Shown piece by piece: positions 9,176 to 16,167 of a DNA stretch of 64,000 nt. The position numbers were made by a program, and so were the translations under genes. The first letter of the stretch is position 1. The number at the start of each line of letters is the position of its first letter. Origin of the DNA: Meridianimaribacter flavus (GTDB taxonomy: Bacteria; Bacteroidota; Bacteroidia; Flavobacteriales; Flavobacteriaceae). The notes beneath the pieces were generated by a model. It was not told the origin of the DNA. It ran no database searches and worked only from the letters and a program-made list of their open reading frames with translations. Location of the stretch: positions 124,001 through 188,000 of the forward strand of contig NZ_SOQZ01000002.1 of NCBI RefSeq assembly GCF_004366715.1. Direction: 5' to 3'.

Positions 9176-9365
9176 TTAATTATTAGGAAAATTAAATTTA
9201 CCATTGGTGTTTTTTCTATCGGCTTCGGGTAAAATGGTTTCCATAACATCCCAATGTTCAGCAATTTTACCGTCTTCAACTCTAAACAAATCATAGTATG
9301 ACGTTGGTTTACCTGCAAAACGACCTTCGCTAATGGTTAACACAAAATTACCTTGACCAATGATT
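9176..9365 (-). pseudogene. SnoaL-like / NTF2-fold protein, C-terminal remnant
   Basis: The frame ending at 9176 encodes GNFVLTISEGRFAGKP, then YDLFRVEDGKIAEHWDV, which is the typical C-terminal half of stand-alone SnoaL-like proteins (normally 120-150 aa). Recognisable similarity begins only near 9360. The sequence upstream in this frame is not SnoaL-like but is the 3' end of the KefB-like fragment read in another frame. The N-terminal half is therefore missing. A short ORF starting at 9403 exists, but a folded protein from it is unlikely. The junction looks like a deletion scar. Confidence 0.65.
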
Positions 9366-9852
9366 ATCATAAGCCACAATACCTCGTTTAAAATCAGCTT
9401 CAAGGAGTTTTTCTTGTTGTTCTAGTTCTTTACGAGCTTTAAAAATATAGTCATCGTCACGCCTTGGTTGCTCTGCCATTCGCCTTAAACTGGCTTCATC
9501 ATATTTAATAAAATTTTGCACCTGACGGTTTAAAGTATATTTTCTAAACCCAAGCTTATGAAGAGCATCACTAGCTAAAGCCAATGACGTATCTAAGGTT
9601 TCACGATAAATATTATTTACATCCATATTAAGAAGCTCATAAGCGTCATACCTATTTTTGGTTCTTACCAAAAGTTCTACGTGTGGATATTTTTCTTTTA
9701 CAATTTTGGTAATAGCTTTAGCAACAGACACTTTGTTAGTAGCGCAAATCAATAATTTAGCTTCAGCTATTCCTGCAGATTCTAATAAATCTTCGCGTGT
9801 GGCATCACCATAATACACTTCAAATAGTATTTTAGCACTAATAATTACTATT
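9348..9852 (-). pseudogene. KefB/KefC-type antiporter, C-terminal RCK_N fragment
   Basis: The frame encodes VYYGDATREDLL, then AKLLICATNKV and further NAD-binding (RCK_N/TrkA-N) sequence followed by the acidic, coiled tail of a KefB-type potassium/proton antiporter (RRDDDYIFKARKELEQQEKL). Intact proteins of this family are over 550 aa with about 12 membrane helices; here the whole membrane part and the start of the RCK domain are absent. The fragment stops matching at about 9845, right where the divergent hxlR-type gene begins at 9856. At its other end it runs into the SnoaL-like remnant. It is read as a truncated pseudogene. Confidence 0.75.
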
Positions 9853-9855
9853 ACT

Positions 9856-10224
9856 ATGGAAATTGAGTATAAAAAACGCCTGATTAAGTTTAACGAAAAA
9901 GAGTACTCCTGCTCTACAAGTGTTGCTATGGAACTTATTGGGGGTAAATGGAAAAGTGTGATTCTTATTTATTTGCTCAACGGAAAGAAACGCTACAATG
10001 AGTTGTATAAACTTATATCAACAATTACTGAGCGCACATTAAGTTTACAGTTAAAACAACTTGAACAGGATGGACTTATTATTAGAAAAGTGTATACAAA
10101 GAAACCTCCATTGCGTGTAGAATATGAATTGACTGCCTTTGGTGAAAGTTTAAGACCTGTTTTACTTGCTATTGCTGAATGGGGAACTTATGTAGTTGCT
10201 GAAAAAGGTGAAGTTATTGCTTAG
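9856..10224 (+). CDS. HxlR-family winged-helix transcriptional regulator, 122 aa
   Basis: The protein is of full length for the family and carries the HxlR core: a Cys near the N-terminus (C19, in YSCSTSVAMELIGGKWK), the recognition-helix region ERTLSLQLKQLEQDGLI and the wing VEYELTAFG. Members with a Cys at this place (YodB, HypR, QorR) sense quinones or other electrophiles, and they usually control divergent detoxification genes. Here the divergent neighbours are only fragments of KefB-like and SnoaL-like genes, so its targets may be lost. There is almost no space for its own upstream promoter (the kef fragment is 4-10 bp away). Confidence 0.88.
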   Translation: MEIEYKKRLIKFNEKEYSCSTSVAMELIGGKWKSVILIYLLNGKKRYNELYKLISTITERTLSLQLKQLEQDGLIIRKVYTKKPPLRVEYELTAFGESLRPVLLAIAEWGTYVVAEKGEVIA

Positions 10225-10263
10225 GTTAGTCTTACTGTATTACTACTATATATAGTCGGGTGT

Positions 10264-10320
10264 ACCCAAACTCACCCGAGTAGACCCGAAGATAACCCGA
10301 AATAAACCCGGAGATGACCT
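10264..10320. repeat. Phased short direct repeat, ACCCRAR every 10-11 bp
   Basis: Five copies of ACCCAAA/ACCCGAG/ACCCGAA/ACCCGAA/ACCCGGA begin at 10264, 10274, 10284, 10295 and 10306, and a degenerate sixth (ACCT) at 10317. The spacing is one DNA helical turn. The array lies between the 3' ends of convergent genes and is much richer in C and G than its surroundings. Confidence 0.6.
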
Positions 10321-10347
10321 AATAATGTGATTGGGTTCTTAGGTTTA

Positions 10348-10983
10348 CTATTGTTTTTTTATTTCTCCAACATATACTTCATTTTCAAAATTGGCTTTGT
10401 AGATATAGCTATCTTCTAACAGTCCAATAATGTTTACATAGATAGTTTTTCCTAAAAGGGATTTGTTTTTTTCTTCTCGTACTTTGGTATAGGTCATGTT
10501 GTATTGACATGGTGTTACCCAATCTAGTTTATATTCAGCTTTAAAGGAGTCGCTTTCTTCTACTTGTTTTTTATTGTTTCGTTTTATTTTGGCATCGGCA
10601 TATCTTAAATCTAGATACTTAAACTTACCTTTTTGGAACTTTTTGCATTTATCCCAATTGGACTCAGAAATACTTGCGTTTTGGTATTTTTTGTTTATTA
10701 ATTCTGCTGTTTCAGTATAGCAATTGTTTTGGTATCCGCCATCTAAATCGCCTTGTTTACCAATAAAATCTCTTTTGATTTTATCAATCATCTCTTGATT
10801 GTTGTAAGATGTTAAGTCGTTAATTATTGTAACTTTATCCACAACAGCGTCATCATTAAAACATACTTCTATGGTTATAATTTCGACAGTTTCTACATCA
10901 TCAACATAGGCTATTTTACTTTTTTGTGCATAATTAATTGATGAAAGTAATAAGCAGATAAAACAAATGGGAAGGGTTTTCAT
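10348..10983 (-). CDS. Hypothetical secreted protein, 211 aa
   Basis: A signal peptide (ICLLLSSINYAQ) is followed by about 190 residues with no family I recognise. Two pairs of Cys (in EVCFND, NNCYTE, DKCKKF, TPCQYN) could form disulphides, as fits a periplasmic protein. There is no lipobox and no T9SS domain. It stands alone between the phased repeat downstream and a 200-bp gap upstream. Nothing indicates its job. Confidence 0.65.
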   Translation of the reverse strand: MKTLPICFICLLLSSINYAQKSKIAYVDDVETVEIITIEVCFNDDAVVDKVTIINDLTSYNNQEMIDKIKRDFIGKQGDLDGGYQNNCYTETAELINKKYQNASISESNWDKCKKFQKGKFKYLDLRYADAKIKRNNKKQVEESDSFKAEYKLDWVTPCQYNMTYTKVREEKNKSLLGKTIYVNIIGLLEDSYIYKANFENEVYVGEIKKQ

Positions 10984-11189
10984 TTTTAATAGATTGGTTT
11001 AAAAACAAATATATGTTTTTATGTACATATTCTTTGCTTGTCCAAAAAAACGAACCAAAAGAAAAGACCCTTGTCTTAGTAATTTTGAATGCTTACTAGC
11101 TTTGAAACCACAGATATAAATGAGATTACTTTAATATGTTTTTAATGACAATAAGAAAAGATATTTTGTTGTTGTTGTTTGTTTTTATG

Positions 11190-12161
11190 CTAAAAGAGAA
11201 TTGGTAATGTAAATTGCACATTAACTTTTTCATTATCATGCATACCTGGTTCAATCTTAGGTAGTGATTGTATAATTCGTATTGCTAATTGTTTTAATTC
11301 ATCATTTTTTGCACGTGCTGTTATTTTTTTTATGTCACCTTCTTTAGTAATAACAAAAGACACATAAATAGCTTGATTAATTTTACCCTTATTTAATTCA
11401 TTAATATAGTCTGGATTTTGCATTACATATTTTGTGATTTTTTGATTGAAACAATTTCTTCTTTCAGAAACTCTAACATCTTCACAACCAGGAAAAACAG
11501 GAGGTTGCCGTACTATAGCTATAGGATATGAATAACCTATGTTTTCTACTTTTTCTACTTTTTTGGTTTTTTTAGGCTCTTCAGGTTCTAACTTAATTTT
11601 TAATAGTTTTTGTCCTGTAGCGAAACGATATAAGTTTTCTCCGAATTGATTTCTCTCTTTACTATTACAGCTAAAGGATTTGAATAGAACTATTTGATGC
11701 ACAGAAAAGTCTCCAAATTTTTCATAGTCAGATAATAATTTTTTAACAACTTGCCCAGAAAATCCTTTATCAATATATCCTTGTGCTACTTTTTGAAATT
11801 TAGGGTCTACATAAATAGTTTGCTTTTGAGTAGACTTTTTATTTTGGTACATATCAATAAATGGCATAGTGTTTCCTCCTGTATAAAAAGTGTGACTATA
11901 TACTTGGCTAAAAACAGCTACATCTACCTGATATTCTATTTTATTAGATGGTAATGCCTCGGGACAACTTGAGGACATAAAGTTAATGTAGCTAAGAAAT
12001 AATGTTTTAAAATAAATATCGTTTTCAATGTCTCCAAAATGACCATAATATATAGCTCTAAATAGGTTTTCGCTTTCTCCAAATTGATGCCAGTTAATTT
12101 TATCTTGAGCTGTTGCTTGCTTGACTAAAAGCAAACAGATAAAGAATACTATTTTTTTCAT
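11190..12161 (-). CDS. Secreted protein with TonB-like C-terminal domain, 323 aa
   Basis: The start at the second ATG (12161) gives a clean signal peptide (ending ATAQ). A first domain of about 180 residues, with Cys at EALP/SSC and FSCNSK, is unrecognised. The second part carries the Bacteroidota energy-transducer signature PPVFPGCE followed by a TonB C-terminal-like fold (YVSFVITKEGDI, then LAIRIIQSLPKIEPG). It lacks the usual N-terminal membrane anchor and proline-rich spacer, so it is a periplasmic protein with a TonB-like domain rather than a classical TonB. It forms a pair with the gene just upstream (gap 32 nt). Confidence 0.75.
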   Translation of the reverse strand: MKKIVFFICLLLVKQATAQDKINWHQFGESENLFRAIYYGHFGDIENDIYFKTLFLSYINFMSSSCPEALPSNKIEYQVDVAVFSQVYSHTFYTGGNTMPFIDMYQNKKSTQKQTIYVDPKFQKVAQGYIDKGFSGQVVKKLLSDYEKFGDFSVHQIVLFKSFSCNSKERNQFGENLYRFATGQKLLKIKLEPEEPKKTKKVEKVENIGYSYPIAIVRQPPVFPGCEDVRVSERRNCFNQKITKYVMQNPDYINELNKGKINQAIYVSFVITKEGDIKKITARAKNDELKQLAIRIIQSLPKIEPGMHDNEKVNVQFTLPILF

Positions 12162-12193
12162 TTTATGCATTTAAATTGTGCTATACTTAATTT

Positions 12194-13783
12194 TTACTGC
12201 ATTTGTAAAGCAGGTTTATTTAATGCCATTTTAGTCATATTTGTATATAGTTGCTTTGCCTCTTTACTATTACAACCAAATTTGGCGTTAAACTTATAAA
12301 GTAATGTTATTAATTGAGTCATTTCGGAATAATTGACTACGTGATACCTTAGGTTGATTAAAAAATAATTGTGTAATTGACCATCAACTAGAATATCTTG
12401 ATAATATGAAATATAACCTCTACCATCATTTTCGATTTGCGACATGGCTTGAAACTCTGTTACTTTAACTGAGACCGTTTTGCCGTCACTAATACTTGAA
12501 GAGCACTTATTGGATTTGTATAAAATATACTCCCATAGTACCCAACTTTTTGACTTATATGGTATGAGATCAAAATGACCTTCAAAAACGCTCATCAATT
12601 GTTTAGCCTCATCAGTAGTACCAAAAGTGTTCCACCAAAACGAATCTTCAAAGGTTACAATATTGTTATTTTCTTTTTTATAGGCTTTCTGTTTTTCTTT
12701 TGAAACCAATAATGCTTGTTGCCAAGCTAATTCTTTGGCTTGTTGTTTTTCTTTATACTCTTTATATATTCTCTCTTGCTCTTGTTCTCTAGCTTTTTTT
12801 AGTTCTAACTCCTTTGCTTTTTTTGCTTCAATAGCTGTTATTTCTTTGTCCTTTAAAGCTATTGCTTCGTTTGTATTATTTATATCGAAGCTTAAACCGT
12901 AGCTTTCATGTTTGACATTTAACTTATATAGTAGTGCTTTGCTTTTACCATCTCTTACATGAATTTTATTTAAATTAGGGAAGAAATATGCTAATGGTTC
13001 CATGTTAGTGCCTCGTTTATGATTAAGAGCACTTGACAACATGTTTTGTTCATCATCAGTTTTTGAAGTGTACTGTAGTTGTCCGTCATAATCAGAAATC
13101 ATTTCGATAGTAGAAGCGTTGTATAGCTCTATGACATTTATGAGCTTTGAGGTTAGCTCAATACCACTCTTTTTTACACTATTGTATCTTTGCCCTGAGT
13201 TTGCGGTTTTAGTTCCCCAAATGATTTCGTCATTAGCTTGTCCGTACACTCGATATTTCTCTAATAGTTTAGTGTAACTTACGTTTAAAAAATCATCAAA
13301 ATCTGCTGCACTTACTGGATGACGCTTGTAAGTACCAGTGATGGTATTGTATGAATTTGTTTCGTTGCTTATTATAGAAACACTCGTATCAGAAATAATA
13401 TCTATTCCTTTAATATTAAAATGATGATTTCCTATTTTGTGAAGAGTAAATAAACTACGTACATCAATATTTTTACTATAAACTTCTGTAGAGCCTACAA
13501 AATAACTTGCTTTAAATTTTCCTGAAGCGCGTTTACCTTGATATTGTATTACCTTACAAAAAAATCTACTACCCGTATTAGTTTTTCGATATTCATAAAT
13601 GTAAATTTGAGTTAATCGTGGCCTTTCAAAATTTTTACCATCAATAATTGCTGAATAAAAACCGTTTATTCCAGAATTATCTATTTTAAATTTGGTTTGT
13701 GCACCCACAGAAAGGTTAAAGAATACAACAAGGCCTAATAAGAAAAGTTTTGACTTAATTGTAGGAGGTATGCGTTTAAACAT
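12194..13783 (-). CDS. Hypothetical secreted protein with coiled coil, 529 aa
   Basis: A signal-like N-terminus (LVVFFNLSVGAQ) precedes a beta-rich first half, a strongly charged helical stretch around residues 310-360 (repeated Ala-Lys-Glu-Leu with REQEQER) typical of a coiled coil, and a C-terminal region of about 150 residues. That last region ends with FGCNSKEAKQLY, which is close to FSCNSKERNQF in the downstream gene 11190-12161, so the two neighbours share a domain type. No known family is recognised. The two are probably co-transcribed. Confidence 0.65.
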   Translation of the reverse strand: MFKRIPPTIKSKLFLLGLVVFFNLSVGAQTKFKIDNSGINGFYSAIIDGKNFERPRLTQIYIYEYRKTNTGSRFFCKVIQYQGKRASGKFKASYFVGSTEVYSKNIDVRSLFTLHKIGNHHFNIKGIDIISDTSVSIISNETNSYNTITGTYKRHPVSAADFDDFLNVSYTKLLEKYRVYGQANDEIIWGTKTANSGQRYNSVKKSGIELTSKLINVIELYNASTIEMISDYDGQLQYTSKTDDEQNMLSSALNHKRGTNMEPLAYFFPNLNKIHVRDGKSKALLYKLNVKHESYGLSFDINNTNEAIALKDKEITAIEAKKAKELELKKAREQEQERIYKEYKEKQQAKELAWQQALLVSKEKQKAYKKENNNIVTFEDSFWWNTFGTTDEAKQLMSVFEGHFDLIPYKSKSWVLWEYILYKSNKCSSSISDGKTVSVKVTEFQAMSQIENDGRGYISYYQDILVDGQLHNYFLINLRYHVVNYSEMTQLITLLYKFNAKFGCNSKEAKQLYTNMTKMALNKPALQMQ

Positions 13784-14236
13784 AATAAGTGAAAGAAATA
13801 ATGATTAATAGCTAAGAGTAAATATACAAATTACTAACTACTAAAAATCAATTATTTACACTTTTTACTAATATAGCTTGTTTCTGTTTTTGATTATATT
13901 TATTTATTTGATTACAATTATTGATTAATATCTTATAATGTGTGTTGTTATGTTTATTTTACCTTGATGCAAAATGAACCAAAACATCAAAACAGACTAT
14001 AGGATATTCTTTCTTACCACTCGCCTCTTTATTTAGACCGCTTTTAGAATTTTTAATGATACTTGTTACTTGTTCAACTCTTCAACAAGATCTGGGTGAC
14101 AAGACGTATTATAATAGAGATAAATGTTATGTTATATTCAGAATTACAGAACTTTAGAATTGCTGTTTTCGTATTTATAATGACTATGAATAGAAGTAAT
14201 CGTTAGGTGATTTTATAAAATTTTTCCTACATTTAT
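13784..14236. other. Divergent intergenic region, 453 bp, nothing certain
   Basis: This AT-rich gap separates the minus-strand secreted-protein gene from the plus-strand membrane-protein gene, so it should hold both promoters. A TACATTTA box at about 14228-14235 is a one-mismatch -7 element for the plus-strand gene. A purine-rich stretch at 13971-13984 (AAAATGAACCAAAA) resembles one at 11047-11060. An open frame of 59 codons (13978-14154) has no good start. I see no other structure. Confidence 0.4.
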
Positions 14237-14254
14237 ATGCATGTAGTTTTGTAT

Positions 14255-14989
14255 ATGAAAAACACCAACGAACATACACATTTCGCAAGCAGGTTGAAGC
14301 TTTTTGACCTGCTTTTTTTATTGCTACTTGTTGTGTCGGTTGTTATTGGTATAGTTGCAGAAATGCAAGATTTAATATATACTATGCCGCTTGTTGTATT
14401 AAGTATAATAGGGAAATATATCTATGAAACTAAACGGAAGTTTAAGGTCTTATTTTTAATTGCATTATTGTGTATTCTTGTTTCTGATGTGTTGGTCTTT
14501 ACTTCTTTTAAAGATTATCTTTTATGGATTTCGCTACTTAATACATTTTTTTTAATATGCTCTGCACTAGTATTAAAGCCTTATGTAAAATATGGAAAAA
14601 CAAGAGCTTCGATGACTATTTCAGTATTTATAAGTATCGCTTTTGTTGTTTACATTTTATATACTGTTTTTAATTTAATTATTACTGAAGTGTATGGTAT
14701 AGAGGTGTATTTTGCTGTTTTATGTGAGCTAAGTATGCTTTTATTTTTATTCCCTATTGGAAAAATTTATTTGAGTGATTACTATGACACAGGTACAATA
14801 CTGTTAGCTTCAGGTATTTTTTCTTTATTTCAAGTAGCACTAAGTATTATTAATGAATTTCTTTATTTCGACTCCACGTTTACAGTATTGATTATTATTT
14901 GTCATTCATTGTCATTATACTTACTTACCAAGTTTTTAACAAACACTAAGGCGCTAAAAGACGAAGCGTTACGTGAAAACTATTTGTAG
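14255..14989 (+). CDS. Multi-pass membrane protein, YhhN-like (tentative), 244 aa
   Basis: Seven to eight hydrophobic helices fill the protein. The start is put at ATG 14255 rather than 14237 because a promoter-like TACATTTA box at 14228-14235 would place the transcript start after the first ATG. The layout, with KVLFLIALLCILVSDVLVF and a late ILLASGIFSLFQVAL helix, resembles YhhN-type (lysoplasmalogenase-like) proteins, but conserved catalytic residues are not obvious, so the call is tentative. It stands alone on the plus strand ahead of the OmpA-family gene. Confidence 0.6.
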   Translation: MKNTNEHTHFASRLKLFDLLFLLLLVVSVVIGIVAEMQDLIYTMPLVVLSIIGKYIYETKRKFKVLFLIALLCILVSDVLVFTSFKDYLLWISLLNTFFLICSALVLKPYVKYGKTRASMTISVFISIAFVVYILYTVFNLIITEVYGIEVYFAVLCELSMLLFLFPIGKIYLSDYYDTGTILLASGIFSLFQVALSIINEFLYFDSTFTVLIIICHSLSLYLLTKFLTNTKALKDEALRENYL

Positions 14990-15175
14990 TAACAGATTTT
15001 AATTTTACCAACTTCATATTTACCAAGCAATTAACAGCTTTTTTGTTAACTAATTTTTGTACACTAGGACACACAAATTATCTTCTTAAAAATATAAAAT
15101 TGGGGTGCCTAAAGTCTATATCCTGAGTTTGCGCGTACATATACATATAAACCAAAAACGATAAACAATTCAATT

Positions 15176-16000
15176 ATGAAAAAAACAGCAATTATTTGTT
15201 TTAGCGCTTTAGTATTAGCTTCTTGTGTATCAAAGAAAAAATATTTAGCTCTAGAGCAAGACAATGGCGAACTAAAAAGCGAACTGACCAAAACCAAAGT
15301 AGAGAATGAAGAACTGGAAGCAAAGTTTGCAGCAATACAAGCACGTGTAGACCAGTATAACACAAAAATAAACTCCCTTACCAAAGACAACGACTCTAAA
15401 CTAGTGAATGTAGATGGCGTAGTAATGTCTGAAAACACTAAAGCGCAAATGCGCGAAACCTTAAAGAGCGTCCCTCCTGCTTACTTAATGGGCTCAAAAA
15501 CTTTAAAGGACTCTATGAATGCTGCAATATCCTATAACCTTAAAAACTCGGTTGATACTATTGATGAAAGTGATGACATTGCCATTAATATAGAAGAAAC
15601 TGTAGTGATGATTTCCATTTCGGACAAGATGCTATTTAAATCGGGAAGTTATAAAGTTAGCGATAAAGCTGATGCTATATTACAACAGATTGCTGATGTG
15701 ATAAACTCTGAAGAGAGCTTAGACGTTATGGTTGAAGGACATACTGATGATAAAGCAATGGTACAAAACGCATCGGTAAAAGATAATTGGGACTTAAGTG
15801 TATTGCGTGCTACATCGGTAGTAAAAAAATTACAAAACGACTTTAACATTGCACCTGAGAAGCTTATTGCTGCAGGTAGAAGTTTTTACCAGCCTATTGC
15901 TGCTAACGACACCAAAGAAAATAGAGCTAAAAATCGTAGAACACGTATTGTGATTTTACCTAATCTTGATAAGTTTTTTGCACTTATGGCTAGCAACTAA
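15176..16000 (+). CDS. OmpA-family lipoprotein, 274 aa
   Basis: The N-terminus is a lipoprotein signal (ALVLASC, Cys at 17) followed by a coiled-coil region (residues about 25-70, Glu/Lys/Leu-rich). The C-terminal half is an OmpA peptidoglycan-binding domain: VEGHTDDKAM, then LSVLRATSVVKKL and AAGRSFYQPIA ending in NRRTRIVILP. Such proteins tie the outer membrane to the cell wall. It is a single gene, closed by the terminator at 16054-16081. Confidence 0.92.
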   Translation: MKKTAIICFSALVLASCVSKKKYLALEQDNGELKSELTKTKVENEELEAKFAAIQARVDQYNTKINSLTKDNDSKLVNVDGVVMSENTKAQMRETLKSVPPAYLMGSKTLKDSMNAAISYNLKNSVDTIDESDDIAINIEETVVMISISDKMLFKSGSYKVSDKADAILQQIADVINSEESLDVMVEGHTDDKAMVQNASVKDNWDLSVLRATSVVKKLQNDFNIAPEKLIAAGRSFYQPIAANDTKENRAKNRRTRIVILPNLDKFFALMASN

Positions 16001-16053
16001 TAGCTCAAACCATATTAAAACTTAACCACGTTAATTATTCCATTTAATAAAAG

Positions 16054-16081
16054 GACCGTTATTAGTTTAACGGTCTTTTTT
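16054..16081 (+). terminator. Rho-independent terminator after the OmpA-family gene
   Basis: An 8-bp perfect stem (GACCGTTA / TAACGGTC) with a 6-nt loop is followed by TTTTTTG on the plus strand, 54 nt after the OmpA-family stop codon. Confidence 0.85.
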
Positions 16082-16098
16082 GTTTGTTCTTCTTAAAT

Positions 16099-16157
16099 GT
16101 TAGGGTTTTGTTAAAAAACTTTTTACATTTGGTTTACTTTGATTACCAAACCCTAAC
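16099..16157 (+). promoter_or_regulatory. Promoter box of the haloperoxidase gene, framed by a perfect inverted repeat
   Basis: TACATTTG at 16124-16131 fits the Bacteroidota -7 consensus TAnnTTTG. It lies in the 39-nt interval between two perfect 10-bp inverted arms, GTTAGGGTTT (16099-16108) and AAACCCTAAC (16148-16157). The second arm ends 10 nt before the start codon at 16168. The arms could be an operator or a long-range mRNA/DNA hairpin; the role is inferred. Confidence 0.5.
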
Positions 16158-16167
16158 GTATTTGCTT

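Noticed and set aside
9103-9318. 71-aa minus-strand frame over the SnoaL remnant
   Set aside because: It is a different frame of the same DNA and runs through the terminator; no protein-like pattern.
9856-10224. Horizontal transfer of the hxlR-type gene
   Set aside because: Its base composition is like its neighbours and there are no mobility genes or flanking repeats; a deletion next to it explains the arrangement better.
13978-14154. Open frame of 59 codons in the 453-bp gap
   Set aside because: No start codon near its beginning, no recognisable family and no promoter in the right place; it could be a remnant but evidence is too thin.
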